Below are positions 6,602 to 14,056 of a DNA stretch of 20,344 nucleotides, piece by piece. The position numbers and the translations under genes are program-made. The stretch spans positions 1-20,344 of the IMG/VR virus record IMGVR_UViG_3300021519_000096; one strand, given 5' to 3'. This DNA comes from a virus. Every line of letters starts with the position of its first letter. The first letter of the stretch is position 1. The notes under the pieces are model-generated. The model was not told the origin of the DNA, did not search any database, and worked only from the letters and a program-made list of their open reading frames with translations.

Positions 6602-8814
6602 TACCAGTCGCTCCTCGTCCTGTTGCCACCGGCAGGCGCGGCGATAGCCTGCCCTCCAGCATTAGGCATCATTTTAACGCCCATGCCGCGTATGGTAGCG
6701 TTGGGGTTTTTGCTGTTTGTCAGATCGGACACGTCACTCGGCGTCCACGGGATTGCGGCGGCCATCCTGGCTTTATAGCTTCTCAGTAAATCCTTTTGTT
6801 CTGAAGAAACGAACGGAGAAACCAAAAAAGAATTTATCGCGTTATCGGCTTGTTGGCGCATTTCGGCCAGTTGCCGCACTGTCGTAAGCCGCGTTTGCCC
6901 CCCTTGCATGACAAGGGCGTCGTAGCTTTCCGACACTTTGTCAGTGACTGATAGGCCGCCGGTCGCCAAGCCGCCCATTGCGCGATTAAGGCCGGCATAA
7001 GTTGTTCTGATGTCTTGCGCCTCTTGCGACGTAAGCGTGCGAGTAAGCGCACCCAGAGGCGTGTTTTTGATATTGTAAAGCCATCCCAGGTTGGGATTCG
7101 TGGAGGAAAGCTTGGAAAGGTTTTCCAAGCCGGAGGTCGCGTCTCCTGCGCTTGTCATTGTGCGCATAATAGCCGTTGAGGCTCTTGCCCCACCGTTTGG
7201 GGCCAATGTGATCCCATTGGGATCAAGTTTGTTCCCTTTCATGTCGATATAAGCGCCTGCGTTCTTGTCAAAAGAAGCAAGAATTTCTTCTGTTTTGCCA
7301 TTCACCGTGCGTTGAAGAAGGGTCGGCTTCAAGAAGTTGTTTTTTGACCCGCCAGGCGCTTGATAAAGCACTTTCGCGCCGCCATTGCTCGGCTTGGCCA
7401 TGCCGGGGCCAGGCTCGACATGCACGTGCGTGCCTTCATCAATCACGTCAAACCCAGGCATCTTGACCTTCAGGGCAGCGGCCATCTGGGCGGTGGAGAC
7501 GCCGGGCGGCGGGCGATAATCCCGCGCGTTGTCGCTCAGATGGTAGCTGTCAGAGACGCCGCCGACCGCAGCGTTTTTCTCAGGCGTGCGCGCACCGCTG
7601 GTGATGGTCGCGCCGGGGATAAGCCCCGCCACTGTGGATTCAATCTGAGCGCCGAAAGTGCCAGGAGCGGCAGGCGCTGAAGGTGAGCCGCCGGGTTGGA
7701 TAACGCTTGCGCCTTGGTTGACCACCATAGTGCCGCCAAGTGTTCCCTTTTTGGACTGGTCAATGTATTGGGCAAAGAAGTTAGGATTGGTGGGGTCTGG
7801 AGGAGTCCACCCACTACCTACAGCGTCAAGGTACTCATCATACACACTTTTTCGGGTTGGAGGCTTCATATCAGCCACAACCATTTCTTTGACGCCTGGT
7901 AGCCCCGCAACAGGCAAGGCATTTATGTACCTGTCTTGTAGTTCTGGAGGCATTCCGCTGTTCCGAATAGCCCTAACCATGTCGGCTACGTCGCGAGCGT
8001 CATTGACCCGCTTCATATCGAGCGCCTTCTGGGCGTCTTCGATCTTGGCGGTTCGGTCTTCCGCCTTGGTCTGCTTCTCAGTGGCAGACGAGTAGAGCAG
8101 CTTACCCATGCTCTCGGTCATGGGGCCGCCGCTCAGCATCGCCTTAAGCGCCATCTGCTGCTGTTCGGCAGGCGACAGAGCGCGGTCCAGCGTGACATCC
8201 CTTTGAGCCGGAACGAACCCTTTCGCCATTTGCGCTGCTATTTCAGATGCACTTTGGATTTGCGGAGGCGGAGCAATAGTTTCTCCACCTAAGGCGCGAG
8301 CAAGATTAGCCTGAGAGGAATCAGGCGTAGGCGCGATAGGCGGCAGGTTGGACTGCGTGATAGGCGCTTGAGGCGGGGCCATTGCGGGCGCAGGCGGGGG
8401 CATCGTAGGCGCGGCAGTGGGGTCAACCGGGGCCGCTTGGCCGCCTTTCGATAGAAGGGACGCCAGCTTGCTGCCGAGGCCAGTAGACGGCTGCATTTGC
8501 GGCCCGGCTAGGCTGCGCACGTTGTCCATAGTGACGGTGTGCTGCATTTGCTCAGGCAGGCCAGCAGCAGTTTTGCGGTCTAGATCGGAAAGCGCCCCAG
8601 CCTGCTTGATCGCCCGCGCTTCCTTGATCTGACCGCCGACCTGCCCAAGCACCTTAGCCAGCACGGCGCTCCAGGGGATCGGCGCTTGAGTGCCCTTGTA
8701 GGACTGGATTTCGATAGGCTGCTGCGCCTGCTGTTGCAGCATTTCGGCAAGCTTCTTCTGCCGCTCGATTTCAGCGACTTGGGAGGCGTAATTGGTCAGG
8801 CTGACAGTCGCCAT
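6601..8814 (-). CDS. Internal virion protein with embedded M15-type peptidase domain
   Basis: Encodes 737 residues; ATG 8814 overlaps the upstream stop by one base (TGATG). The N-terminal ~110 residues are helical and Gln-rich (AEIERQKKLAEMLQQQAQQP). Residues ~120-180 are a Pro/Ala linker. Residues ~400-470 form an M15_3-like peptidase: TSGARTPEKNAAVGG, then a SxHxx(G)xAxD site in SYHLSDNARDY with H425 and D432 (Asp in place of the usual Gly), then THVHVEP with H463/H465. The last ~200 residues are helical with a Gly-rich AMGGLATGGLS segment. A peptidoglycan-cutting domain inside a large virion protein next to other ejection-type genes suggests it opens the cell wall during DNA entry, comparable in role to the transglycosylase domain of T7 gp16. 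Domain call good, role inferred. Confidence 0.8.
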   Translation of the reverse strand: MATVSLTNYASQVAEIERQKKLAEMLQQQAQQPIEIQSYKGTQAPIPWSAVLAKVLGQVGGQIKEARAIKQAGALSDLDRKTAAGLPEQMQHTVTMDNVRSLAGPQMQPSTGLGSKLASLLSKGGQAAPVDPTAAPTMPPPAPAMAPPQAPITQSNLPPIAPTPDSSQANLARALGGETIAPPPQIQSASEIAAQMAKGFVPAQRDVTLDRALSPAEQQQMALKAMLSGGPMTESMGKLLYSSATEKQTKAEDRTAKIEDAQKALDMKRVNDARDVADMVRAIRNSGMPPELQDRYINALPVAGLPGVKEMVVADMKPPTRKSVYDEYLDAVGSGWTPPDPTNPNFFAQYIDQSKKGTLGGTMVVNQGASVIQPGGSPSAPAAPGTFGAQIESTVAGLIPGATITSGARTPEKNAAVGGVSDSYHLSDNARDYRPPPGVSTAQMAAALKVKMPGFDVIDEGTHVHVEPGPGMAKPSNGGAKVLYQAPGGSKNNFLKPTLLQRTVNGKTEEILASFDKNAGAYIDMKGNKLDPNGITLAPNGGARASTAIMRTMTSAGDATSGLENLSKLSSTNPNLGWLYNIKNTPLGALTRTLTSQEAQDIRTTYAGLNRAMGGLATGGLSVTDKVSESYDALVMQGGQTRLTTVRQLAEMRQQADNAINSFLVSPFVSSEQKDLLRSYKARMAAAIPWTPSDVSDLTNSKNPNATIRGMGVKMMPNAGGQAIAAPAGGNRTRSDW

Positions 8815-10286
8815 CAGATAGCTCCGTAATCAACCATCATGTAGCCGTCAGGGCGGTGATAGACGGCCTCAGGCTTAACCTCCAGAAGCTCCTGAGCCAT
8901 CACGCCGCGCTCCCTGCGGTCAAAGATGTCGTACTCATAGATGCCGATGCCGAGTTCGTGAGTGCCGACGCGCTTGATGTTGGACTTCAGGCGGCGGTCG
9001 CTGCTCGCAATTATCTGCCCGACGCTTCCGAACATCCCGCCAAGCGCCTGCATGTTCGCATTGCGCGCCGCCATCTGCTGCCCGTAAACGTCCTGCGCGT
9101 TCTGCGCTTGAGCCTGCACGCCTTGGAACACGGGGGCTGCATTCACGTTCTGCCCGGCATAGGCTTGGAACTGCGGGTTCTGGATCTGCGAACTGGACAT
9201 CAGCGCGTTGATCTCGTTCAGCGGCTGATTGCGCAGGGCGAGGTCTTGCTGGAGTTGGGCTTGCTGCGCCGCATTGCCGAACTGCGCCGATTGCAGGGCT
9301 TGGTTATAACCCTGGTTCTGCGAGCCCATGAGCTGCCCGTAGTTCTGGGCATTGGACTGCATTGCCTGATTGAAGTTCTGCCCGATGGCCGCATTCTGAA
9401 GCTGCTGCGACGAAAGCCCCTGACCGTAGTTCTGGCCGACCGCCGCGTTCGAGGCTTGGTTGGCTTGCAGCCCTTGGCCGAAGTTCTGGCCTAAGCCGGA
9501 GTTGTAGAAACCGCCCTGCTGCACGGCCTGATTAAAGCCCTGCTGGTTGGCTCCCATGTCCAGATTGATGCCCTGCAAGGCAGCTTGGCTCAGCAGGTCG
9601 TTCTGCTGCTGGCTCTGGTCCGTCATGGCGTTTGTGTAGGCTTCGCTGCCCTGCATGATGCCTTGGTTGGCAAGGCGCTGTTCAGTGGCCGCCGACTGCC
9701 GCTGTAGCTGCGGCGCGAGGCGCTGCATGATGGCGGCCTGGCCCGTAGTGCCCGCATTGACCGGCATCTTGGCGACGCCAGATAGGTCGAGGCCCTGAAG
9801 CGCCCGGCCGTACTGGTCTGCGTTGAAGCCTTGGGCCAGCCCGTACTTGTCCGCCGCGATGGACCCGGCTTGGCCGAAGTCACCGCCGCCGGGAGCCCCG
9901 CCGCCCTGAGGCACGGAGCCGTAGCTGACAGAGGATTGCAGCGGGTTTTGATTGGTAGGCTTGAACCTAGAGTTCAGAACATCCTGCGCCGTGCCGACGC
10001 CTTGCAGGCCAAGCTTGGACATAGCCAACTCGACTTGCTGCTGAGCATCAAGGTTGGCTTGAGCCGCAGGCGTCAGGCTTTGCGTGACCGTGGCTTGAGA
10101 GCCGCCTCCGGGCAGGTTGGGGTCTTGCGCGTAAGTTACGGTCTGGTTGCCGTAGGGCGTATAGATGTTGGGATTGCTCAGCACCGAGCCTTGTTGGGCA
10201 GCGGTCAGGTTGGCCGCGCCTTGGGCCTGCGCAGCGCCGGTGTAGTCAGGAACTGCCGGCGCGGCTGGTGTTGATTTTTTGCCCAT
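8814..10286 (-). CDS. Gln/Asn-rich tail protein with C-terminal S74 chaperone domain
   Basis: Encodes 490 residues with AGAGGA just before ATG 10286. It begins MGKKSTPAAPAVPDYTGAAQ and has the IYTPYGNQTVTY block seen at the start of a class of podophage virion proteins. Residues ~215-375 are very rich in Gln, Asn, Ala and Gly, with degenerate repeats of the type NFGQGLQ / NYGQGLS / NFNQAMQ / NYGQLMG about 20-22 residues apart. Residues ~428-490 form a short intramolecular chaperone (peptidase S74) domain opening SSDRRLKSNIKRV and containing RRERGVMAQELLE. In known S74 proteins this domain trimerises a fibre or spike and cuts itself off just before the Ser of the SDxRxK motif. The product is probably a trimeric tail or needle-like part. 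S74 call strong; exact virion role unknown. Confidence 0.82.
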   Translation of the reverse strand: MGKKSTPAAPAVPDYTGAAQAQGAANLTAAQQGSVLSNPNIYTPYGNQTVTYAQDPNLPGGGSQATVTQSLTPAAQANLDAQQQVELAMSKLGLQGVGTAQDVLNSRFKPTNQNPLQSSVSYGSVPQGGGAPGGGDFGQAGSIAADKYGLAQGFNADQYGRALQGLDLSGVAKMPVNAGTTGQAAIMQRLAPQLQRQSAATEQRLANQGIMQGSEAYTNAMTDQSQQQNDLLSQAALQGINLDMGANQQGFNQAVQQGGFYNSGLGQNFGQGLQANQASNAAVGQNYGQGLSSQQLQNAAIGQNFNQAMQSNAQNYGQLMGSQNQGYNQALQSAQFGNAAQQAQLQQDLALRNQPLNEINALMSSSQIQNPQFQAYAGQNVNAAPVFQGVQAQAQNAQDVYGQQMAARNANMQALGGMFGSVGQIIASSDRRLKSNIKRVGTHELGIGIYEYDIFDRRERGVMAQELLEVKPEAVYHRPDGYMMVDYGAI

Positions 10287-10692
10287 AACGGTCCTCTAGA
10301 AACCTGCAATCCGCGCGCTTCATTGTGTATAAAACAATGTCCCCGTTGGGATGGCAATCCGCTAGCCTGGCTTCTGGAATGAACCCCATGTTCTCCGCAA
10401 GCCGTGCACTCTCGATATTACCGACTTCAACGTGGCAAATCACTTTTTCGACGCCACAGACATTGAACGGATAATCAAAAATCGCAGCCAGGAATGATGG
10501 TGTCATCCTTCCTTTGATGGCGATGTGAGCGATGATGGAACGCCTGTTCCATCCTTCGTAAATCACACCTGCAACAATCTCGCCGTCTTTCACTAAACCA
10601 ATCGCAGCCGAGCGCCCCGAGTGGAAACCAAGCTCAAGTTCATCAGCTACCCAATAGCCTATTCTGTCGCCTGATTCTACACGCCAGCCCAT
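10246..10692 (-). CDS. GNAT-family acetyltransferase-like protein
   Basis: Encodes 148 residues from ATG 10692 (overlapping the nozzle gene by 16 bases) or 159 from ATG 10725; neither has a clear ribosome binding site, so the start is unsure. The sequence fits the GNAT fold: SAAIGLVKDGEIVAGVIYE (strands 2-3), then SIIAHIAIKGRMTP, then KVICHVEVGNIESARLAENM with GFIPEA (the acetyl-CoA region with the conserved N and the GF turn). The classical Q/RxxGxG/A loop is not obvious. Similar small acetyltransferase-like genes sit among tail genes in many podophages; their substrate is unknown. The 3' end overlaps the next gene by 41 bases. Confidence 0.75.
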   Translation of the reverse strand: MGWRVESGDRIGYWVADELELGFHSGRSAAIGLVKDGEIVAGVIYEGWNRRSIIAHIAIKGRMTPSFLAAIFDYPFNVCGVEKVICHVEVGNIESARLAENMGFIPEARLADCHPNGDIVLYTMKRADCRFLEDRYGQKINTSRAGSS

Positions 10693-12251
10693 CCGGCCTG
10701 ATACACGATGTCTGTTGAGGCCCATTCGATCTGTAGCCCTATGCTAGCCGTCTTGAACTGGATCGACGCGCAATAGCCAATGCCGGTGATGCCGAGCCAT
10801 GTGTTCGTAATCACAGTGTCAGTGCCCCACAGGCCAACATCCCACAAGGACGTGTCCCAGTTGGCGTAAGACGTAGGCGTAAAGGTCAAAGCCCCCGTGT
10901 TGTCCGATACGTCAAAATCCACGTTGACGCCGACAAGGGTTGCCGGTTGACCGTTGGAAAACACGCTAGGGCGGGCACGGGTGAAGTACTTCTTGACGCC
11001 GCGAGAGCCGAAATAGTTGAACGCCTGAAGGATATTCGTGGCGATGTTGGAGCCGTTGTCGGAGTAAGACGACGTGTCCCACGCCTTCCCGACAAAGCCG
11101 TCACCGCCAAAATAGGCATTGTCGTTGTAAGTTTCCCAGACGTTCGCCGCCCAGCCTGTGAACTGACACCACGACTTCGTGATGGTGTTCATGACGTACT
11201 GCTCTTGCGTGCCAGAACCGACAGGCACGTTTATCCAGAGCGCATTGTTCTTGGCGTTGTAAAAGACCTGCCAACCCACAGAGGCATGGGTTCCGCCATA
11301 GGCCGTGGTCGCCGCCGTGATGGCCCCCTGGATCTTGTTAGAGAGCGCCACACGCGGATCGAGCCGGGAACTTTGCAGGGACGCGGCCATAGGCAGAAGG
11401 CCGTCATACGTCAGGATAAGCAGGTCCCCGGCCCATTTGAGCATGGACCTGTCGCCAATGGGCGAGCCTAGTTTCCAGACGCCAATGAGCGCCCATGTGG
11501 AAGCGCTAGCCGGGTCGGTTCCGGCGTAGACGATAAGCTCGCCATTGCTGGTGGCGAAGGCCAGGTTGTCATCCACGCCATAACCAGCGTCGATAGTCCA
11601 CGCATCGAAATCGACAAGGTGGCCGCCGTCTCGGGCAATGGCGCTCAGGTCGAACGCCACCGCTGTGCCGCTGATAGCGTTGGTGGGCAGATACCAAGCC
11701 TTAAGCGTGTCCTTTTGGAAGAACCAAAGCCGGTTCTTGAACAGGACGACATTGGAAAGCGTGTTGGAATTGACGCCGGCAATGTAGGGCACGGTTGGAG
11801 CCGTCGTCCCCACGGTAGCCCATGTGGACCCGTCATAGACCCGCCCCGCATCAACGCCGTTGACGACGAAAAGGTAGCTACCGCCCGCCGTCGTGATGTT
11901 CGTGTGCGCCGTGATGCCGCTAGTGAGGCCCGTGACGACAGGAGCGCCAACAGCCCCGCCGGATGTCACGTCATAGATTTTGCCGGTGCTGGTGACGGCA
12001 AATAGCTTGCTCGTCGCCCCGCCGGAATAGTTCATCAGGCTCTGAACCTCGCCATCAAGGCCAGTGCAGTGCTGCGTATAACCCCCGCGTAAAACGACGT
12101 TTGACACCGTTGGGAACATGTTCACCAACGTAATGGCGTCCATCGGATCCATGTTCGCGTAGGAGTCGCGCGCGTTCCACCCGCCTACCGGGGCAGGCAG
12201 GGACTCCACTTGCGCGGTGTTTCTCTGAACCATCGCACGCGAATTAATCAT
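10677..12251 (-). CDS. Tail nozzle / hub protein, P22 gp10-like
   Basis: Encodes 524 residues; ATG 12251 overlaps the adaptor stop as ATGA, which favours it over the ATG six codons later. The N-terminus (LPAPVGGWNARDSYANMDPM, then LVNMFPTVSNVVLRGGYTQH) has the VNM and RGGY blocks typical of the P22 gp10-type packaged-DNA stabilisation or nozzle family. The body is beta-rich with repeated short blade-like blocks (LFAVTSTGKIYDVTSGG, YLFVVNGVDAGRVYDG, NVVLFKNRLWFFQKDTLKAW), consistent with a beta-propeller. In P22 and T7 the equivalent protein forms the short tail tube below the adaptor ring and carries the fibres. Adjacency to the adaptor gene supports this. Confidence 0.82.
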   Translation of the reverse strand: MINSRAMVQRNTAQVESLPAPVGGWNARDSYANMDPMDAITLVNMFPTVSNVVLRGGYTQHCTGLDGEVQSLMNYSGGATSKLFAVTSTGKIYDVTSGGAVGAPVVTGLTSGITAHTNITTAGGSYLFVVNGVDAGRVYDGSTWATVGTTAPTVPYIAGVNSNTLSNVVLFKNRLWFFQKDTLKAWYLPTNAISGTAVAFDLSAIARDGGHLVDFDAWTIDAGYGVDDNLAFATSNGELIVYAGTDPASASTWALIGVWKLGSPIGDRSMLKWAGDLLILTYDGLLPMAASLQSSRLDPRVALSNKIQGAITAATTAYGGTHASVGWQVFYNAKNNALWINVPVGSGTQEQYVMNTITKSWCQFTGWAANVWETYNDNAYFGGDGFVGKAWDTSSYSDNGSNIATNILQAFNYFGSRGVKKYFTRARPSVFSNGQPATLVGVNVDFDVSDNTGALTFTPTSYANWDTSLWDVGLWGTDTVITNTWLGITGIGYCASIQFKTASIGLQIEWASTDIVYQAGWAGV

Positions 12252-13153
12252 CGGCCATAGCCAGAATCCGGGATATTATCGTATCCAATCAATATGTTAC
12301 CTGGTCGCGGCGCAAAGGACAGGTTCGCCGCCGAGGTGTCTTGGGCAATCGACGTTTCCAGTTCCGTCAGATAGTCGCGATAAAGCGCGGTCGTATCGAA
12401 GCCCTTGGCCTGGAAATATTTCAGCTTGGTCATAAGCACCATGACCCGATCCGGGTAGATGCAGGTGTCCGTATCTACCGTGAAGCTGGTCTTCACCGCG
12501 CCGGCAGCCGACAGAGCCCAGCCATTGCTGCGGTACTCGTAGCCGAGCGATTCAGCGTTGGAGAAGCCCGGCCAAATCTGAAAATAGTTGCCATACAGCC
12601 GCCAGCGGATGCGCGGGCCGGTGGCGATATAGCCGCTTAGAAGCCACTCCCACTGCTGGGCGTCCTCCGGGCCGAGCATCTCCCAATGCTTCGACTTGTC
12701 CCATTGGGTGCGGGGGACGATGGCATCGTAATCGGCAGGGAAGGCGTACTTCACCTTCTGGAAATAGATCGTCCCGGCCGTCGCCGCAGAGGTGGAATAT
12801 TGCGAGACGGTAACAGCCGTGGCTGAGTCCACGCTGCTGATAAACGTGGCGTTCGGAAAGCCGGTCCCGACAACCATGAACGTGGTGTCGAGACCCGCCG
12901 TCGAGGGGATGCCGGTGATCTGGAGGGAGGTTGTCGTATAGGTGCCGGTGGTGGTCGTGTACTCGGTGAAGAAGGTTTTTGCCTTCGTCAGTTCACGCCA
13001 GTCTGCCTTGCGCAGCAGTTCATAACCGCTGGCATTCATAAGCGCCAGGATCTGAATGACGTCTTGGTTCGCGTTGCCCGCTACCGAAGTGGGGGTAGGG
13101 ACGCCAAGTTCATTCGTTACCTGCGTCACCAGTTGCAGCATCGTGCTCGACAT
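12248..13153 (-). CDS. Head-to-tail adaptor protein
   Basis: Encodes 301 residues; ATG 13153 lies inside the end of the 188-residue gene (44-base overlap), with another ATG at 13141. The N-terminal helical part (MLQLVTQVTNELGVPTPTSV ... ALMNASGYELLRKADWREL) and the block FPADYDAIVPRTQWDKSKHW are characteristic of podophage adaptor proteins (T7 gp11/P22 gp4 role), as is the helical C-terminus (YRDYLTELETSIAQDTS). Residues ~65-130 form a Thr/Ser-rich beta insert (ITGIPSTAGLDTTFMVVGTG ... SQYSTSAATAGTIYF) that may be a surface or Ig-like domain. The protein would form the ring joining portal and nozzle. The next gene is the nozzle, as expected. Confidence 0.82.
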   Translation of the reverse strand: MSSTMLQLVTQVTNELGVPTPTSVAGNANQDVIQILALMNASGYELLRKADWRELTKAKTFFTEYTTTTGTYTTTSLQITGIPSTAGLDTTFMVVGTGFPNATFISSVDSATAVTVSQYSTSAATAGTIYFQKVKYAFPADYDAIVPRTQWDKSKHWEMLGPEDAQQWEWLLSGYIATGPRIRWRLYGNYFQIWPGFSNAESLGYEYRSNGWALSAAGAVKTSFTVDTDTCIYPDRVMVLMTKLKYFQAKGFDTTALYRDYLTELETSIAQDTSAANLSFAPRPGNILIGYDNIPDSGYGR

Positions 13154-13676
13154 CGGTGTCTTTCGCCTTTTTGGGGATTCGCGTCCGAAGCAGGAGGTTT
13201 ACCTGCTTCTTAAGCTCCTCAATTTCCGCGTTGGCCTTCTCAAGCTTTTCGTCGGCCTTGGTATGGTTCTTCTCAGCCAGGAACGCCCTGGCCCGCTCAC
13301 GCATCCCCACCGCGCCCATGCCGACCCGCTGAAGCTGGGCGTCAGAGGCAGTCGCGACTTGCTCGACGGTCCGGAACTTCAGGATCTCAAGCTCTAGGAG
13401 CTGAACCTCGCTGATGTCGGCCGGCTTTGCCTTGCGCCAGTCCTCCAGGGAAATCCCTTCGGGACGCTTGGAGTTCTTCATCTGGTGGTACAGCCATTGT
13501 CGCGGGAAGCGTTCCTTGTGGTGCTCCCGCACCGGCGTCTCAATGATGTTCGTCTTGTCGCCGGGTACAGCGATCCGAACGAAAGGTTGGCCCTTGTAGG
13601 GGCCTTCCTCTTTGAACTCGTAAAACTCGACGTGAAGCTGAGAGTCAGCGTTTTGAACGTCGCTATCGAGAGCCAT
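13110..13676 (-). CDS. 188-residue virion-operon protein of unknown function
   Basis: ATG 13676 is preceded by AAGGA with six-base spacing. I recognise no enzymatic motif. The N-terminal ~65 residues look beta-rich (LHVEFYEFKEEGPYKGQPFV, then IAVPGDKTNIIETPVREHHK), and the phrase ERFPRQWLYHQM is similar to small proteins found between capsid and adaptor genes in other podophages. The C-terminal third is a likely coiled coil (ADEKLEKANAEIEELKKQVN, about residues 141-161) followed by a charged tail. Its place between capsid and adaptor genes suggests a minor head protein or assembly factor, but no function should be assigned. Confidence 0.7.
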   Translation of the reverse strand: MALDSDVQNADSQLHVEFYEFKEEGPYKGQPFVRIAVPGDKTNIIETPVREHHKERFPRQWLYHQMKNSKRPEGISLEDWRKAKPADISEVQLLELEILKFRTVEQVATASDAQLQRVGMGAVGMRERARAFLAEKNHTKADEKLEKANAEIEELKKQVNLLLRTRIPKKAKDTDVEHDAATGDAGNE

Positions 13677-13685
13677 TGGTTGTCC

Positions 13686-14045
13686 TTAAGCGGTGAGAAC
13701 GGAAGCCCAGGTCGTCGCACTGGTGGCGAACAGAATCATAGTCTTGGCGGTGGCGATGTTCACGCTGGAAGCAGCCGCGTTGACGGTAGACCCGGTGGCC
13801 GGGTAAATCGCAACAGTCTGCCCGCTGTCGTTACGAATGCCGACCATAGCGCCAACTTCAGTTGGCGGCAGCTTGACGCCCGTAGAGGCCGACGAGGTAG
13901 TGATCGTATTCCAGACAGCCGAAAGCTGGAGAGCATCGGCAGTGGTCGAGCCAACAGCCACGAGGCCAGTAGCGCCGTCGCCGCAGATCGAGGTGGTCGA
14001 GAGAGGAGCGTTGCCAGAGGCGAGGACGCGAGAGGGGATAGCCAT
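13686..14045 (-). CDS. Small Ser/Thr/Ala-rich virion protein
   Basis: Encodes 119 residues; AAGGA lies eight bases before ATG 14045. The sequence is low in charge and beta-rich, with short Ser/Thr/Ala runs (WNTITTSSASTGVKLPP, ATGSTVNAAASSVNIATA), consistent with a beta-sandwich decoration or minor capsid protein. A similar small protein (16069-16611) lies on the other side of the glycosyltransferase/methyltransferase gene, so the two structural genes flank the enzyme. No closer family is recognised. Structural role inferred from composition and position. Confidence 0.65.
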   Translation of the reverse strand: MAIPSRVLASGNAPLSTTSICGDGATGLVAVGSTTADALQLSAVWNTITTSSASTGVKLPPTEVGAMVGIRNDSGQTVAIYPATGSTVNAAASSVNIATAKTMILFATSATTWASVLTA

Positions 14046-14056
14046 GACTTAATTCC

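Noticed and set aside
8856-9494. Plus-strand frame of 212 residues opposite the S74 protein.
   Set aside because: Leu/Arg/Val-rich shadow of the Gln/Asn-rich repeats; the minus-strand S74 domain and repeats are clear.
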